NCBI GenBank assembly: GCA_052436255.1
Contig: JBQVNP010000001.1
Location: forward strand, 100,773-164,772
Length of the DNA: 64,000 bases
Origin: Pelomonas sp052436255
Lineage (GTDB): Bacteria; Pseudomonadota; Gammaproteobacteria; Burkholderiales; Burkholderiaceae_C
Direction: 5' to 3'
In this document: positions 26,758-36,352 of the stretch, piece after piece
How positions within the stretch are numbered: the first letter of the stretch is position 1
Layout: each line of letters starts with the position of its first letter
Made by a program: the position numbers and the translations under genes
The notes under the pieces: model-generated
Databases searched by the model: none
Seen by the model: only the letters and a program-made list of their open reading frames with translations
What the model was told of the DNA's origin: nothing

Positions 26758-27828
26758 TCAGTGGCGATGACCGTGATGGGCATCTGGGACATGGGCATGT
26801 CGGTGCCGCTTTGGCTCATGCGCATGTAGATGGCTGTGCGTCCCTGCCGGCATGGGATCGTGGAGATGGTCGTGGTGGTCATCGTCATGCCGGTGCGCGT
26901 GTTCGTGCTCCAGGGCTTCGTGTTCATGCTCATGCTCGTGCGACTCCATCAAGTGCAGCGCAACGCCGAGCAACATCAGCAATCCGCCAATGACCATCGC
27001 GCTCCCCGGGTAGCGATCTCCCAAAGCAAGCGCCAGCGCGGCGCCGATGAAAGGTGCAAAGGCAAAGACGGAGCCAGTGCGAGCGGCGCCGAACGCGCGC
27101 TGAGCCAGCAGGTAGAAACGCAGACTCAGTCCATAGCCGGTGGCGCCTACGGCCAGCAGACCCAGCGCAGCCAGGAGGCCCGGAGTTGGCTCGCTTGCCA
27201 TGAAGGCCAGCGCTGTTGTCCCAAGGGCGCCAAAGATCGCCTTGATGAGCACCACTTGGCCGGGATCTCGGTCGGCTACTGCGCGTGAGAGCGTGTTGTC
27301 AAAGCCCCATGCCGCCGTGGCTACGAGCACCGCCAGCAGTCCCACCCATCGCCCGCCCGCGGAGAAGCCTTGGTCCAGGATCAGCAGCATGCCGCCGATC
27401 AGGAGCAGAAGCATCGCTACCCAGACGCGACGGTCCATAGTTTCTCCGTAGAGGCGCCAGGCCAGGACGGCAGTGAATAGAGCCTCCAACGTGAGCATGA
27501 GTGAGGCGCTGGCGCCGCTGGTGCGTTGCAGCCCCCATGCCAAGGCTACGGGACCGATGACAGCGCCAAACAGCGCCATCACCAGCAACCGTGGCAAGTC
27601 CGAGCGCAGCACTTCAGCTTCGACCTCTACCTTCTGGCGCAGCATCGCACCCACCAGGGCGGCCCCGACGTAGAGCAGGGCGGCCGTGGAGAACGGTCCC
27701 AATCCCTGACCTAGTTTCTGAACCAATGGGGTGCTGATGCCGAACAGCGTCGCGGCAAGTAGGGCAAGCGTCCCCCCGCGTATGGCGGGGAGAGAGGGAA
27801 GACGATGGCGCCCGGACATGAGGCTCAT
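26758..27828 (-). CDS. EamA/DMT-superfamily permease with His-rich tail
   Basis: 356-aa ten-helix transporter with two EamA halves (GGTLALLAATLFGISTPLVQ and a GLLAVLVATAAWGFDNTLSRA repeat start). Unlike usual members it carries a tail of about 65 residues that is over one third His (e.g. HEHEHEHEALEHEHAHRHDDD). The tail probably binds Zn, Ni, Co or Cu. It is the last gene of the second RND operon, 4 bases after the small periplasmic protein gene, so a role in metal transport is likely but not shown. Confidence 0.8.
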   Translation of the reverse strand: MSLMSGRHRLPSLPAIRGGTLALLAATLFGISTPLVQKLGQGLGPFSTAALLYVGAALVGAMLRQKVEVEAEVLRSDLPRLLVMALFGAVIGPVALAWGLQRTSGASASLMLTLEALFTAVLAWRLYGETMDRRVWVAMLLLLIGGMLLILDQGFSAGGRWVGLLAVLVATAAWGFDNTLSRAVADRDPGQVVLIKAIFGALGTTALAFMASEPTPGLLAALGLLAVGATGYGLSLRFYLLAQRAFGAARTGSVFAFAPFIGAALALALGDRYPGSAMVIGGLLMLLGVALHLMESHEHEHEHEALEHEHAHRHDDDHHDHLHDPMPAGTHSHLHAHEPKRHRHAHVPDAHHGHRH

Positions 27829-27832
27829 GATT

Positions 27833-28213
27833 TCATTTCACAGTGAAGCGCACGGTCACGGTCTTGCCCTCGACGTTGTTCAGCAAAGCGACGAGCTTGG
27901 CGCCCTTGGCGATCTTCACGCCGGTGGCACGCAGCTTGTTGCCGTCCGCAGCCTTGATGTCGACCTCGGACTTTTGCGCGCCGTTCAGCACGGTCAACTT
28001 GCCAGAGATGCCCTTGGACGGCATGTCGTCGTCATGGTCGACAAGGTAGATGGTCGCGCCGTCCGCCTCGACAACCAACTCGAAGTTGACGTCGTTCACT
28101 TCCTGCACGATGCCGCCATGCCGAGGCGCGGCGGAGCCATGTGCCATGGCGACGTTTGTGGTCAGCGCGCCGATGCCCAGTAGGGCGGCGATCAGCAGTT
28201 GCTTGGTTTTCAT
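27833..28213 (-). CDS. Small periplasmic protein of the second RND operon
   Basis: 126-aa exported protein: signal peptide MKTKQLLIAALLGIGALTTNVAMA, then HGSAAPRHGGIVQEV, with three histidines near the mature N-terminus, and an all-beta body (FELVVEADGATIYLVDHDDDMP, VRFTVK end). This resembles the small periplasmic metal carriers that accompany RND pumps, in role at least; I do not see the CusF motif. ATG 28213 is the clear start. Confidence 0.65.
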   Translation of the reverse strand: MKTKQLLIAALLGIGALTTNVAMAHGSAAPRHGGIVQEVNDVNFELVVEADGATIYLVDHDDDMPSKGISGKLTVLNGAQKSEVDIKAADGNKLRATGVKIAKGAKLVALLNNVEGKTVTVRFTVK

Positions 28214-28278
28214 GAATAACTCCAGTCTCTGAGTGCGGCGCTCTTGGACAGGCGGCGCCGCATTGGCCCACTCAATGT

Positions 28279-31200
28279 TCAGAAAGCTTCCCGGGCCTGC
28301 GATGCAGGTTCGTCTTCGGCGGCTTCCAGTAGACGGTTCAGCGGCTTCTCGCCGACCAGCCAAAAGACGATAGGTGTCAGCACCGTGTCCAGCAGCGTGG
28401 AGCTGACGAGGCCACCGAAGATGACGACCGCCACCGGATGCAGGATCTCCTTGCCAGGCTCGTCGCCAGCCAGCAGCAGCGGTGTCAGCGCGAAGGCCGC
28501 CACCAACGCGGTCATCAGCACCGGCGTCAGCCGCTCCAGTGAGCCGCGCACGATCATGGGCTGGCCGAAGGTCTCACCCTCAAGGCGGCACAGGTTGATG
28601 TAGTGGCTGACCTTGAGGATGCCGTTGCGCGTGGCGATGCCGGCCAGCGTGATGAAGCCCACCATGGTGGCGACGGACAGCGTCACTCCTGCTATCCACA
28701 TCGCCACGACGGCGCCGATCAGCGCCAGTGGGATGTTGGCCATGATGACCCCGGCCAACCGCGCCGAGCGGTAGCGCGTGTAGAGCACCAGGAACATCAA
28801 CGCCAGCGAGATCAGCGACAAGCCCACGATGAGGTTGGTTGCCTGCTCCTGCGCCTGGAACTGCCCCTCCAGGCTGACAAACGCGCCCGCCGGCAGTGCC
28901 GCCTTGGCGATGACCTGGCGGATCTCGCCGATGACCTTGCCCATGTCGCGGCCGTCGGTGTTGGCATAGACGACGATGCGCCGGCGGCCGTTCTCGCGAC
29001 CGATCTGGTTGGGCCCGTCCGCCTCTTCCACGGTCGCGATGCTGGACAGCGGCAGCCGCCCGGCCGGCGTGTCGATCAACGTGCGTGCAAGGTCCTGCGG
29101 GCCGCGCTGGTCGTCGGGCAGCCGCAGCACAAGCTCGTAGCGGCGCGGGCCATCGACGATCTGGGCACCATGTGCGCCGTCGGTCAACGCCTGCAGGATG
29201 CGCACGGCCTCGCCTGGCGAGAGCCCCGCCTGCGCGACCTTGCGCTGGTCCAGCCGCACGGCAATCTGCGGGATCAGCACCTGCTTCTCGACGGTCAGGT
29301 CCACGAGGCCCGGCACAGCGCTCAAGCCTGCACGCATCTGCTCGGCCAGCCCGCGCAGCGTGTCGGTGTCGTCGCCGTAGATCTTCACGGCGATCTGCGC
29401 GCGCACGCCGGACAGCAGGTGGTCCAGCCGGTGCGAGATGGGCTGTCCCACGGCAACCTGGGCCGGCAGTGAGGCGAGCTGTGCGCGGATCTTGGCCATC
29501 ACCGCCTCACGCTCGACCGGCCGACCATCGCGTTTCAGGTCGACGTCGATCTCCGCCGAATGCACGCCTTCCGCATGCTCGTCCAGCTCGGCGCGGCCCG
29601 TGCGGCGGCCAACCTGGCTGACTTCGGGCACCTGCTGGATCAGCGTTTCCGCCAGCGCGCCCATGCGGTTCGCCTCGGCCAGCGACGTGCCCGGGTTGAA
29701 CATCAACGACAGCACGAACGATCCCTCGTTGAAGGCTGGCAGGAAGGCGCGCGGGAAGAACGGGATGCTCGCTGCCGCACCAGCCACGGCAATCACAGCG
29801 GCGCCGATCAGCAGCTTGGCGCGCGGGAAGGACCAGGCTAGCAACCGGCCGTCCTGCCGCTTGAGCCAGGCTACCAACGGGCTGTCGCCGTGGTCCAGGC
29901 GCTTCATGCGCGGCAGCAGGTAGGCGCTCAGCACCGGTGTCACCGTCATCGACACCAGCATGGAAGCCAGGATGGACACGATGTAGGCGATGCCCAGCGG
30001 CGTGAACAGCCGCCCCTCGATGCCCGGCAGCGCGAACAGCGGCACGAACACGAGCACGACGATCAGCGTCGCGTAGACGATGCCGCTACGCACCTCCACG
30101 CTGGCGGCCCGCACGACTTCCAGTACGGTTTTCGGCTGCGCCAGCGCGCGGTTCTCCTTGAGTCGCCGCTGGATGTTCTCCACGTCCACGACCGCGTCGT
30201 CCACCAGCTCGCCTATGGCAATCGCCAGGCCGCCCAGCGTCATCACGTTGATGGACTGCCCCAGCCAGCGGAACACCAGTGCCGTCACCGCGAGCGACAG
30301 CGGGATGGCGATCAGCGAGATCAGCGTCGTGCGTGCCGACAACAGGAACGCGAACAGCACGATGGCCACCATGATGGCGCCGTCGCGCAGAGCGCCGGTT
30401 ACGTTGTCGATCGAGGCCACGATGAAATCCGCTTGACGGAACAGCACGCGCGGCGCGCTGAGTCCCTTGGGCATGCCCGGCTTGAGTTCTTCCAGCGCTG
30501 TCTCGATCTGGCGCGTGAGCTGCACCGTGTCCGCCGAAGGCTGCTTCTGCACGCTGACGATGACCGCCGGCGCACCGCCGTACCCGGCGTCGCCCCGCTT
30601 CAGGCCAGGTGCGAAGCGCACGCTGGCCACCTGCTCCAGCAGGATGGCACGGCCGTCCTTCCACGCGACAGCAATGCCCTGCAGGTCTTCGATGCGGTTG
30701 GTGCGGCCCAGGTGCCGGATCAGATACTCGCGCCGGTTCATGTCGATGAAGCCGCCGCCCGCATTGTTGGCAAAGCCGCGCACGGCCTGCTCGATCTGCG
30801 TCAGCGACACGCCCACTTGCGCCATGCGCACCGTGTCGGGCTCGACGCGCAGTGTGCGCACCTCGCCGCCGATAGGAATCACCTGCGATACGCCGTTGAT
30901 GGCCAGTAGCCGCGGTCGCAGCACGAAGTCAGCGTACTCGCGTGCCTGCATCGGGCTGGCTTGGCCGCTCAAGGGCAGCGCGATCAGCATCACCTCGCCC
31001 ATGATGGACGAGACCGGCCCCATGACGGGCGTGATGTCGCCGGGCAGCTGTCCGCGCAGCTGCGCCAGCCGCTCGGCCACCTGCTGGCGGTTGCGGTAGA
31101 CGTCGGTGCCCCAGTCGAACTCGGCGTAGACGATGGACAGGCCCACGCCCGACGTCGAGCGCACGCGCGTGATGCCCGGCATGCCGTTCAGCGCAGTCTC

Positions 31201-31407
31201 GATGGGGAAGCTGACCAGCTGCTCAACCTCCTCAGGCGCCATGCCGCCGGCTTCGGTGAGCACCGTCACCAGTGGCTTGTTCAGGTCGGGGAAGACATCC
31301 ACAGGCGTTCGCCACGCCGTGAGGCCGCCGTAGACCATCAACAGCGCGGCGATGGCCAGCACGAAGAGTCGGTTGCGCAGGCTGGTTTGAACGATCCAAT
31401 TGAACAT
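28279..31407 (-). CDS. RND heavy-metal efflux permease (second system)
   Basis: 1042-aa RND pump of the heavy-metal family (MFNWIVQTSLRNRLFVLAIA start, PVDVFPDLNKP, twelve helices). The proton-relay helix reads AIAIGELVDDAVVDVEN with Asp403, Asp404 and Asp408, which differs from the DFG-D-GA-VEN pattern of the CzcA at 11144-14320, so its ion range is probably different. It has neither the clear CusA/SilA motif nor the CzcA one. Operon: OMF, 212-aa protein, adaptor, then this gene 10 bases later. Confidence 0.88.
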   Translation of the reverse strand: MFNWIVQTSLRNRLFVLAIAALLMVYGGLTAWRTPVDVFPDLNKPLVTVLTEAGGMAPEEVEQLVSFPIETALNGMPGITRVRSTSGVGLSIVYAEFDWGTDVYRNRQQVAERLAQLRGQLPGDITPVMGPVSSIMGEVMLIALPLSGQASPMQAREYADFVLRPRLLAINGVSQVIPIGGEVRTLRVEPDTVRMAQVGVSLTQIEQAVRGFANNAGGGFIDMNRREYLIRHLGRTNRIEDLQGIAVAWKDGRAILLEQVASVRFAPGLKRGDAGYGGAPAVIVSVQKQPSADTVQLTRQIETALEELKPGMPKGLSAPRVLFRQADFIVASIDNVTGALRDGAIMVAIVLFAFLLSARTTLISLIAIPLSLAVTALVFRWLGQSINVMTLGGLAIAIGELVDDAVVDVENIQRRLKENRALAQPKTVLEVVRAASVEVRSGIVYATLIVVLVFVPLFALPGIEGRLFTPLGIAYIVSILASMLVSMTVTPVLSAYLLPRMKRLDHGDSPLVAWLKRQDGRLLAWSFPRAKLLIGAAVIAVAGAAASIPFFPRAFLPAFNEGSFVLSLMFNPGTSLAEANRMGALAETLIQQVPEVSQVGRRTGRAELDEHAEGVHSAEIDVDLKRDGRPVEREAVMAKIRAQLASLPAQVAVGQPISHRLDHLLSGVRAQIAVKIYGDDTDTLRGLAEQMRAGLSAVPGLVDLTVEKQVLIPQIAVRLDQRKVAQAGLSPGEAVRILQALTDGAHGAQIVDGPRRYELVLRLPDDQRGPQDLARTLIDTPAGRLPLSSIATVEEADGPNQIGRENGRRRIVVYANTDGRDMGKVIGEIRQVIAKAALPAGAFVSLEGQFQAQEQATNLIVGLSLISLALMFLVLYTRYRSARLAGVIMANIPLALIGAVVAMWIAGVTLSVATMVGFITLAGIATRNGILKVSHYINLCRLEGETFGQPMIVRGSLERLTPVLMTALVAAFALTPLLLAGDEPGKEILHPVAVVIFGGLVSSTLLDTVLTPIVFWLVGEKPLNRLLEAAEDEPASQAREAF

Positions 31408-31417
31408 AGCCGTCCTT

Positions 31418-32536
31418 TCAGCGGATCTGCGCGATCAGCGGCGCGCCCAGCACGACGACGCGGTTGTCCGTCGCGAGGCCTCTGGTGACGAGCACGGTCT
31501 TCGCGTCCAGCGGCTTCACCTGCACGGGCTGCGGGGTGTAGCGCTCGGCGCCGGTCTTGATCCACACCACCGTCTCGTTGACGGGGCTACGCACGACTGC
31601 TTCTGCCGGTAGAGCTATGCCCTTGGCCTTGTCACGAAGCGCCACGATGACGTTGACTGTCTGGCCCACCGCGAGCGGTGCCGCCTGGCCAGGCTTGTCG
31701 GCCTGGGCGCGGAAAGTCAGCGGCAGCACGCCATCGCGTAGCGCGCGTGGCACGCCGGCAAGCTGCAGCTTCACACCGTCCTGCCCGGCCAAAGATGCGT
31801 TGCCGATGCGCTCGCCCAGCGTCACGTCGGCTGTCTGCGCTTCCACCATCAGACGGCTCGGGTCGATGATGTCGACGAGCACATCGCGGGCATCGACGAT
31901 CTGGCCGGCGGCGAGATCCGAGCGCGCAATGACACCGGACACCGGCGCGCGCAGCGGCTCACGCGACTGGATGCTGGCCGCAATGCTGCGCTCGCGCGCG
32001 GAGAGCGATTCGACGTCCACGCGCGCAGCCTCGATCTCCTTGCGCGGCACGGTGCCTTCCAGTCCTTTGAGGCGCTGGAGGCGCTGCTCGGCCAGTTGCC
32101 GACTGGCGCGCAGTTCGGCGCGCTGGGCTTCCTGACCTGCTTGCGCGAAGGGTTCGGACTGATAGCGCAGCCAAGCCAGGATCTCACCCTGGCGCACGGC
32201 TTGGCCGGGCACCGGCAAGCCCTTGGGGCCAGGCTCGATGCGGCCGACGTAGCTGGCCTGCACGCGTCCACTGGCGTTGGGATCCTGAACCACTCGGCCG
32301 GGCAGCTGCAAGGTGGCGGCGGCCTCGGTCTCCGATGCCACCAGCGTGCGGATGCCCATGCGACGCTGGGCAATCTTCGGCACGTTGACGCTGCCGTCCG
32401 GAAGTCGCGCCAGACCTGATGCATTGACGGGCGCCGCCTGGTCGAGATGCTCCCCATTTGGGCCATGAGCGCCGGGAGCGGACCAGCTCGACAATGAGGC
32501 CAGCACTAGGCCGATGCAAAGAAGGGTGCGCTTCAT
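31418..32536 (-). CDS. RND periplasmic adaptor with GAHGPNGEHLD N-terminus
   Basis: 372-aa membrane fusion protein. Signal peptide MKRTLLCIGLVLASLSSWSA is followed at once by PGAHGPNGEHLDQ, a probable metal-binding segment that recurs in the protein encoded upstream. The core has lipoyl-like strands (GRIEPGPKGLPVPGQAVRQG and APVSGVIARSDLAAGQIVD), a helical hairpin and a beta-barrel ending VTRGLATDNRVVVLG. ATG 32536 has GGAGG upstream and overlaps the 212-aa gene by 4 bp. Confidence 0.85.
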   Translation of the reverse strand: MKRTLLCIGLVLASLSSWSAPGAHGPNGEHLDQAAPVNASGLARLPDGSVNVPKIAQRRMGIRTLVASETEAAATLQLPGRVVQDPNASGRVQASYVGRIEPGPKGLPVPGQAVRQGEILAWLRYQSEPFAQAGQEAQRAELRASRQLAEQRLQRLKGLEGTVPRKEIEAARVDVESLSARERSIAASIQSREPLRAPVSGVIARSDLAAGQIVDARDVLVDIIDPSRLMVEAQTADVTLGERIGNASLAGQDGVKLQLAGVPRALRDGVLPLTFRAQADKPGQAAPLAVGQTVNVIVALRDKAKGIALPAEAVVRSPVNETVVWIKTGAERYTPQPVQVKPLDAKTVLVTRGLATDNRVVVLGAPLIAQIR

Positions 32537-33171
32537 GCTTGGCCTCCGTTCCTCATCGAGAAGCCACGGCGGCGGCGCAGGGCGATGGTTACCGCCAGCG
32601 CGGCCGTGATTACGCCAACACCAATCCACAGCTTGCGCGAGCCGCTCATGTGCTCATGGCCATGGTCATCGGTCTGACCATGGTCATGGCCGTGCGACGC
32701 ATCGGCTGCGGCCTGCGCTTGCGTCGCCGTGACCTTCAACGTCGCGTCCAGCAGGTCCGAATCGTCGCCGGCGATGACCGTGATGACGATGGCATGGTCG
32801 CCAGGCTTGCTGAGCAACTTCAACATGGCCTCGTCGGCCACGGCGTAGTCGCCAAGGTCGGCATGGAAAGGTGCCTTGGCCTTCAGGCCGCCGGATTCGA
32901 TCTCGACCTGCGCGTTCAGCACCGGCTCGTTGGTGGCGAATCGGTCGATCAGCATCGAGAGCTCGCCGCCGCCCAGTGTTGCGACGAGTTCGAACTGCTC
33001 GGTCTTGGCTTCGATCCGGGGACGGCTGCTGCCAGCGCTGGCGGTGGTAGTCGGGCCGTCGAGATGCTCGCCATTGGGGCCGTGCGCACCAGGCGCCGCG
33101 ACCGCGCCCAGGCTGAGCGTGGCTGCCAGCACGGCGAAGAAGAGCGCGCGCGGCAAGAAGTGAGAAGTCAT
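32533..33171 (-). CDS. Membrane-anchored periplasmic protein, RND operon
   Basis: 212-aa protein: signal peptide ending GAVAA, then PGAHGPNGEHLDG (the same motif as the adaptor), a central beta domain (EQFELVATLGGGELSMLIDRF, APFHADLGDYAVAD), a His-rich stretch DASHGHDHGQTDDHGHEH near residue 160, and a C-terminal helix (LWIGVGVITAALAVTIAL) ending in a basic tail. The body would lie in the periplasm. Overlaps both neighbours by 4 bp, so it is made together with OMF and adaptor. Likely gives metal to, or senses metal for, the pump; no named family. Confidence 0.7.
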   Translation of the reverse strand: MTSHFLPRALFFAVLAATLSLGAVAAPGAHGPNGEHLDGPTTTASAGSSRPRIEAKTEQFELVATLGGGELSMLIDRFATNEPVLNAQVEIESGGLKAKAPFHADLGDYAVADEAMLKLLSKPGDHAIVITVIAGDDSDLLDATLKVTATQAQAAADASHGHDHGQTDDHGHEHMSGSRKLWIGVGVITAALAVTIALRRRRGFSMRNGGQA

Positions 33172-34427
33172 GGGAGAAGTCCTTGAGCTTGTTGGAGTCG
33201 CGCCTGGGCCAGGCGCAGTTGGGCTTGTTGGCGTTCGTTGGCAGCCTCGGCCTGCGCGGCGGCATTCAGCGCGCGCAGCAGCTCGGGCAGCGGCGACTCA
33301 CCGGCCTTGAATGACTTGTCGACGTGGCCTGCACGCTCTCGCAGCAGCGCGGCGCGCTGGGCTTCGAGTTGGCCCTGTGCCTCGGCCGCCCGAAGCTGGC
33401 TGCGGGCCAGCTCCAGCTCGGCCGTCAGCCGGTCTCGCATTCGCTGCTGCTGAACCAACGCCACGTCCACCTCGGTCAGGGCCGCCGCGATGCGCGGCTG
33501 CGCGTACGTGGCGGTGCCAAACGGCATACGCAACGCCACGCCGACGCTGCTTTGCGCTGGGTTGCCCTGGCCGGGGCGATCCTGGCGCAGGCTGACTCCC
33601 AGCTCGGGCGCATCGCTGCGTTGGACCTGGACAGCGGCCAGTTTGCGCTGTGCGCGTTCGACGGCACGAACAGCAAGCTGCAGCTCTGGATGGGCGTCGT
33701 TGAGCTCGAAGGCTGCCGGTTTGGAGGACTCAGCCTGCGCGGCCAGGGCCAAGCCAGTCAGCAGCTGCCACTGGGCCAGCTGGCCGCGCAGTCGCTGCGC
33801 AGCCTCAGCTTCCTGGGCTTTGCTCGCCAGCCATTCGGCCCGGGCGGCCATGGCGTCGGCCGGAGCGAGGTCGCCAGCCTTCACGCGCCGATCGACGTCG
33901 TCGGTCAACTCAGCCAGCAACTGGTTTTGCAGCACGGTGAGGCGCTGCTCTGACTCTGCGGCAGCAAGCTGACCAAGGGCCTCGCGCACCTGGCCCGCCA
34001 CCAGAAGACGTGCCGCCTGCTCGGCGGCGGCGCTCCAGTCGAGTTCAGCCTGAGCAGCCTGTCCGGCTGTCGCCCGAGCACCGTAGCGCCAAAGCGGCAA
34101 TGCGATACCGATCTCAGTCTCGCGCAAGCCGTTGGCGGCGTTGCCGCGCCCTTGGCGCTGAGCCAGTTGAAGCGCTGGAGGGGCGGCTAACCAGCTGCCG
34201 GCTACGGCCTGCTCGGCTCGGGCCTGCCGCTGCCGGCCGTGTGATTGGGCGGCCTCGGCTGAACGCTGCCAGGCAGCCTCTACGGCCTGTGCCAGGCTGG
34301 GACGCGTTGCGGCCAGGGTTGCAGTTGGGATAGGGGTGGGGGGCTGAGCCTGAGCGGCACAGCCGAGCGCGCTGACGGCCAAGGCGCCGCCAGCGAGCCA
34401 TGGAACAAACCATGGATGGGGTTTCAC
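33168..34427 (-). CDS. TolC-family outer-membrane channel (CzcC-like, second system)
   Basis: 419-aa efflux channel. GTG 34427 is the preferred start because CAGGAC lies about 8 bases upstream; the longer frame starts at 34472. The N-terminus has a hydrophobic stretch ending LAVSALGCAAQAQ, which could be a lipobox (Cys) or a signal peptide cleavage region. Two OEP repeats with long Ala/Gln/Arg-rich helices follow. It pairs with the adaptor and pump downstream. Confidence 0.82.
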   Translation of the reverse strand: MKPHPWFVPWLAGGALAVSALGCAAQAQPPTPIPTATLAATRPSLAQAVEAAWQRSAEAAQSHGRQRQARAEQAVAGSWLAAPPALQLAQRQGRGNAANGLRETEIGIALPLWRYGARATAGQAAQAELDWSAAAEQAARLLVAGQVREALGQLAAAESEQRLTVLQNQLLAELTDDVDRRVKAGDLAPADAMAARAEWLASKAQEAEAAQRLRGQLAQWQLLTGLALAAQAESSKPAAFELNDAHPELQLAVRAVERAQRKLAAVQVQRSDAPELGVSLRQDRPGQGNPAQSSVGVALRMPFGTATYAQPRIAAALTEVDVALVQQQRMRDRLTAELELARSQLRAAEAQGQLEAQRAALLRERAGHVDKSFKAGESPLPELLRALNAAAQAEAANERQQAQLRLAQARLQQAQGLLP

Positions 34428-34522
34428 GAGAGTCCTGATGCGAAGGGCGGACCGGCCATGGAGGCAGGCCAACGCCGTGGCGACAGACAGCCGCGCGTCA
34501 ACGCGCGCGGGTCACGGCGGAA

Positions 34523-34885
34523 TCAGGACAAGTCTCTGGGTGGCCGTTCAGGGCCGGCCAGGATTGGCGGGGGAGGGGGCGTTGCCGTGGCAAGCACGGG
34601 CATCTCAGGTGGCAACGGCGGCAAGCTCAGATCCACATGGGTCATCAAGACGGGCGCATGAACAGCGCCGTCGCCGGCAATATGCTGTGCAGAAGCTACC
34701 GACTGATCCTCGTGCGGGCCATCACCATCGCCATGATCATCGTGATGGTGGGCCTGGCCCTCAAGGTGCATCACCGCGTGATCCTGCTCGGCGCCATCAG
34801 ACGCGAGCAAAGCAGCAGCCGTGCTGGCAAGTGCATTCAGGCACATGCAAAGCATCAGGAAGAAGGTGATAACACCACGGCGCAT
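34523..34885 (-). CDS. CzcI-like small exported His-rich protein
   Basis: 120-aa protein with signal segment MRRGVITFFLMLCMCLNALA, a His/Asp patch (HHHDDHGDGDGPHED) near residue 47 and a Pro-rich end ILAGPERPPR, the ERPP end recalling CzcI proteins. First gene of the second RND operon, as czcI is of the first. The YCxHE and HFGHH signatures are absent, so it is a distant member at best. Confidence 0.6.
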   Translation of the reverse strand: MRRGVITFFLMLCMCLNALASTAAALLASDGAEQDHAVMHLEGQAHHHDDHGDGDGPHEDQSVASAQHIAGDGAVHAPVLMTHVDLSLPPLPPEMPVLATATPPPPPILAGPERPPRDLS

Positions 34886-34997
34886 GGTTTTTACTTTACC
34901 GCAGCCCTTGTAGACCTTGATTGGAGGAGGACTTCCGTACGGGCAGAGGAGTCAAAAAACGTCCAAAGTTTCACTTGCGGGCATCATCGAGATTCAC

Positions 34998-36347
34998 CTA
35001 ACGCGGCAACGATATTCGAGCGCGCAGGCCGCCTTCCCGACGGTTGGACAGCCCCAAAGTCCCTCCATGCAGTTGCACACATGACAAGGCGATGGCCAGT
35101 CCCAGTCCGAAGCTGTGTGAGACGCCGTCATCCCCGCGTACGTAGGGCTCGAACACTCGAGCCAAGCGGTCCTCGGGGATGCCTGGGCCGTCATCGTCAA
35201 TGTCGATCAACACATTCTCCGGGTCTGACTCGTGCAGGCTTAATCTGACCGTCTGCGCATGGCGCAGCGCGTTGTCAATGAGATTGCCGATCGCCCGACG
35301 AAGGGCCAGCGATCGTCCGCGCCAGATGATGGGTGAGGGGGGCGCGTGCATCTCCAGTACCCGCCCGGTTTGCTGGCGCTCGCGGACGACAGCGGAACAC
35401 AGTGTCACGAGATCCACGTCATCGCTCGACTCGACTTGATGTTCGTCGCGAGCGAAGCGCAGGGTTTCGTCGACCATCTCCTGCAGCTCGGCCAACGAGC
35501 GCGTCATGCCGGCTCTCACTGTGGCGTCGTCAACCATTGAGACGCGCAGACGCAAGGCTGTCAGCGGTGCGCGAAGGTCGTGACTTATCGACGCAAGGAG
35601 GCGAGTTCGCTCGTCGACGTATCGGATCAGCCGGGTCTGCAACTCATTGAAGCTGGCACTCAGATCACGCAGCTCGGTCGGACCGTCCAAAGGAAGTGCC
35701 GAAGGGCGTTCGCCGCGGCCGAAGCGTTGCATGGTGTCTGCAAGGCTGCGCCAGGGGCGTAGCAGGCGCTGCAGGGCTATCACCATCAGGGCGCCTGTCA
35801 ACAGCGCACTGGTCAACAGCGAGGCTGCGATCAGGAGTGCGTCGCCCGGCTGCGCGACCGGTCCCAGTCTGGCGTTGAGCCAGCGCCCGTCGGGCAAATC
35901 CACTGCTACCGCCAGCCCGGATTCGGATTGCCCGGGCCACCACGCTGGAATCCAGCTGTGGAGCCCCTGTTCCAGTCCGTCCAAGGGGCCCAGATGGACG
36001 CGAGGCAGTGCCTCGGGACGAAGCCGCGTGCGCAATGCCTGGGCAAAGGTGGCCTCGTTGGCATTCATGGGCTTCGCGTCGACCTCTGGCGCGGAAGTCA
36101 CTCGGAAAACCGCTTCCGAAGACTGAGCAGCGCCCAGCAATACGGCGATTCGTTCCGGATTGGCGATCTCCGCCATGCGATAGACGGCAACCAGGCGATC
36201 CAACGCTTGATCGCGAGCGACCGGGTGCAGGCCGCCATAGGCATACCACCACAGCGCCAGCACGAGAACATTCGCGAGCGTAAGGGCCGAACCCAGCACC
36301 AGCAACAACTGGGTGCGCAATCGCAAAGGGCGGCGTAGCTTAGACAA
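34998..36347 (-). CDS. Sensor histidine kinase (second metal TCS)
   Basis: 449-aa sensor kinase: transmembrane segments near 13-35 and 170-192 around a periplasmic domain of about 135 residues, HAMP with LRDLSASFNELQTRL, H box LASISHDLRAPLTAL (His256), N box NLIDNALRHA, DDDGPGIP and FGLGLAI. Located 112 bases above the second RND operon and transcribed in the same direction, 5 bases after its regulator. Probably senses periplasmic metal for that operon and/or the divergent receptor. Confidence 0.9.
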   Translation of the reverse strand: MSKLRRPLRLRTQLLLVLGSALTLANVLVLALWWYAYGGLHPVARDQALDRLVAVYRMAEIANPERIAVLLGAAQSSEAVFRVTSAPEVDAKPMNANEATFAQALRTRLRPEALPRVHLGPLDGLEQGLHSWIPAWWPGQSESGLAVAVDLPDGRWLNARLGPVAQPGDALLIAASLLTSALLTGALMVIALQRLLRPWRSLADTMQRFGRGERPSALPLDGPTELRDLSASFNELQTRLIRYVDERTRLLASISHDLRAPLTALRLRVSMVDDATVRAGMTRSLAELQEMVDETLRFARDEHQVESSDDVDLVTLCSAVVRERQQTGRVLEMHAPPSPIIWRGRSLALRRAIGNLIDNALRHAQTVRLSLHESDPENVLIDIDDDGPGIPEDRLARVFEPYVRGDDGVSHSFGLGLAIALSCVQLHGGTLGLSNRREGGLRARISLPR

Positions 36348-36352
36348 CGTCC

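Noticed and set aside
28603..30909. Long plus-strand frames opposite the second RND pump
   Set aside because: Antisense shadows; products rich in Arg, Gln and His, without domain signatures.
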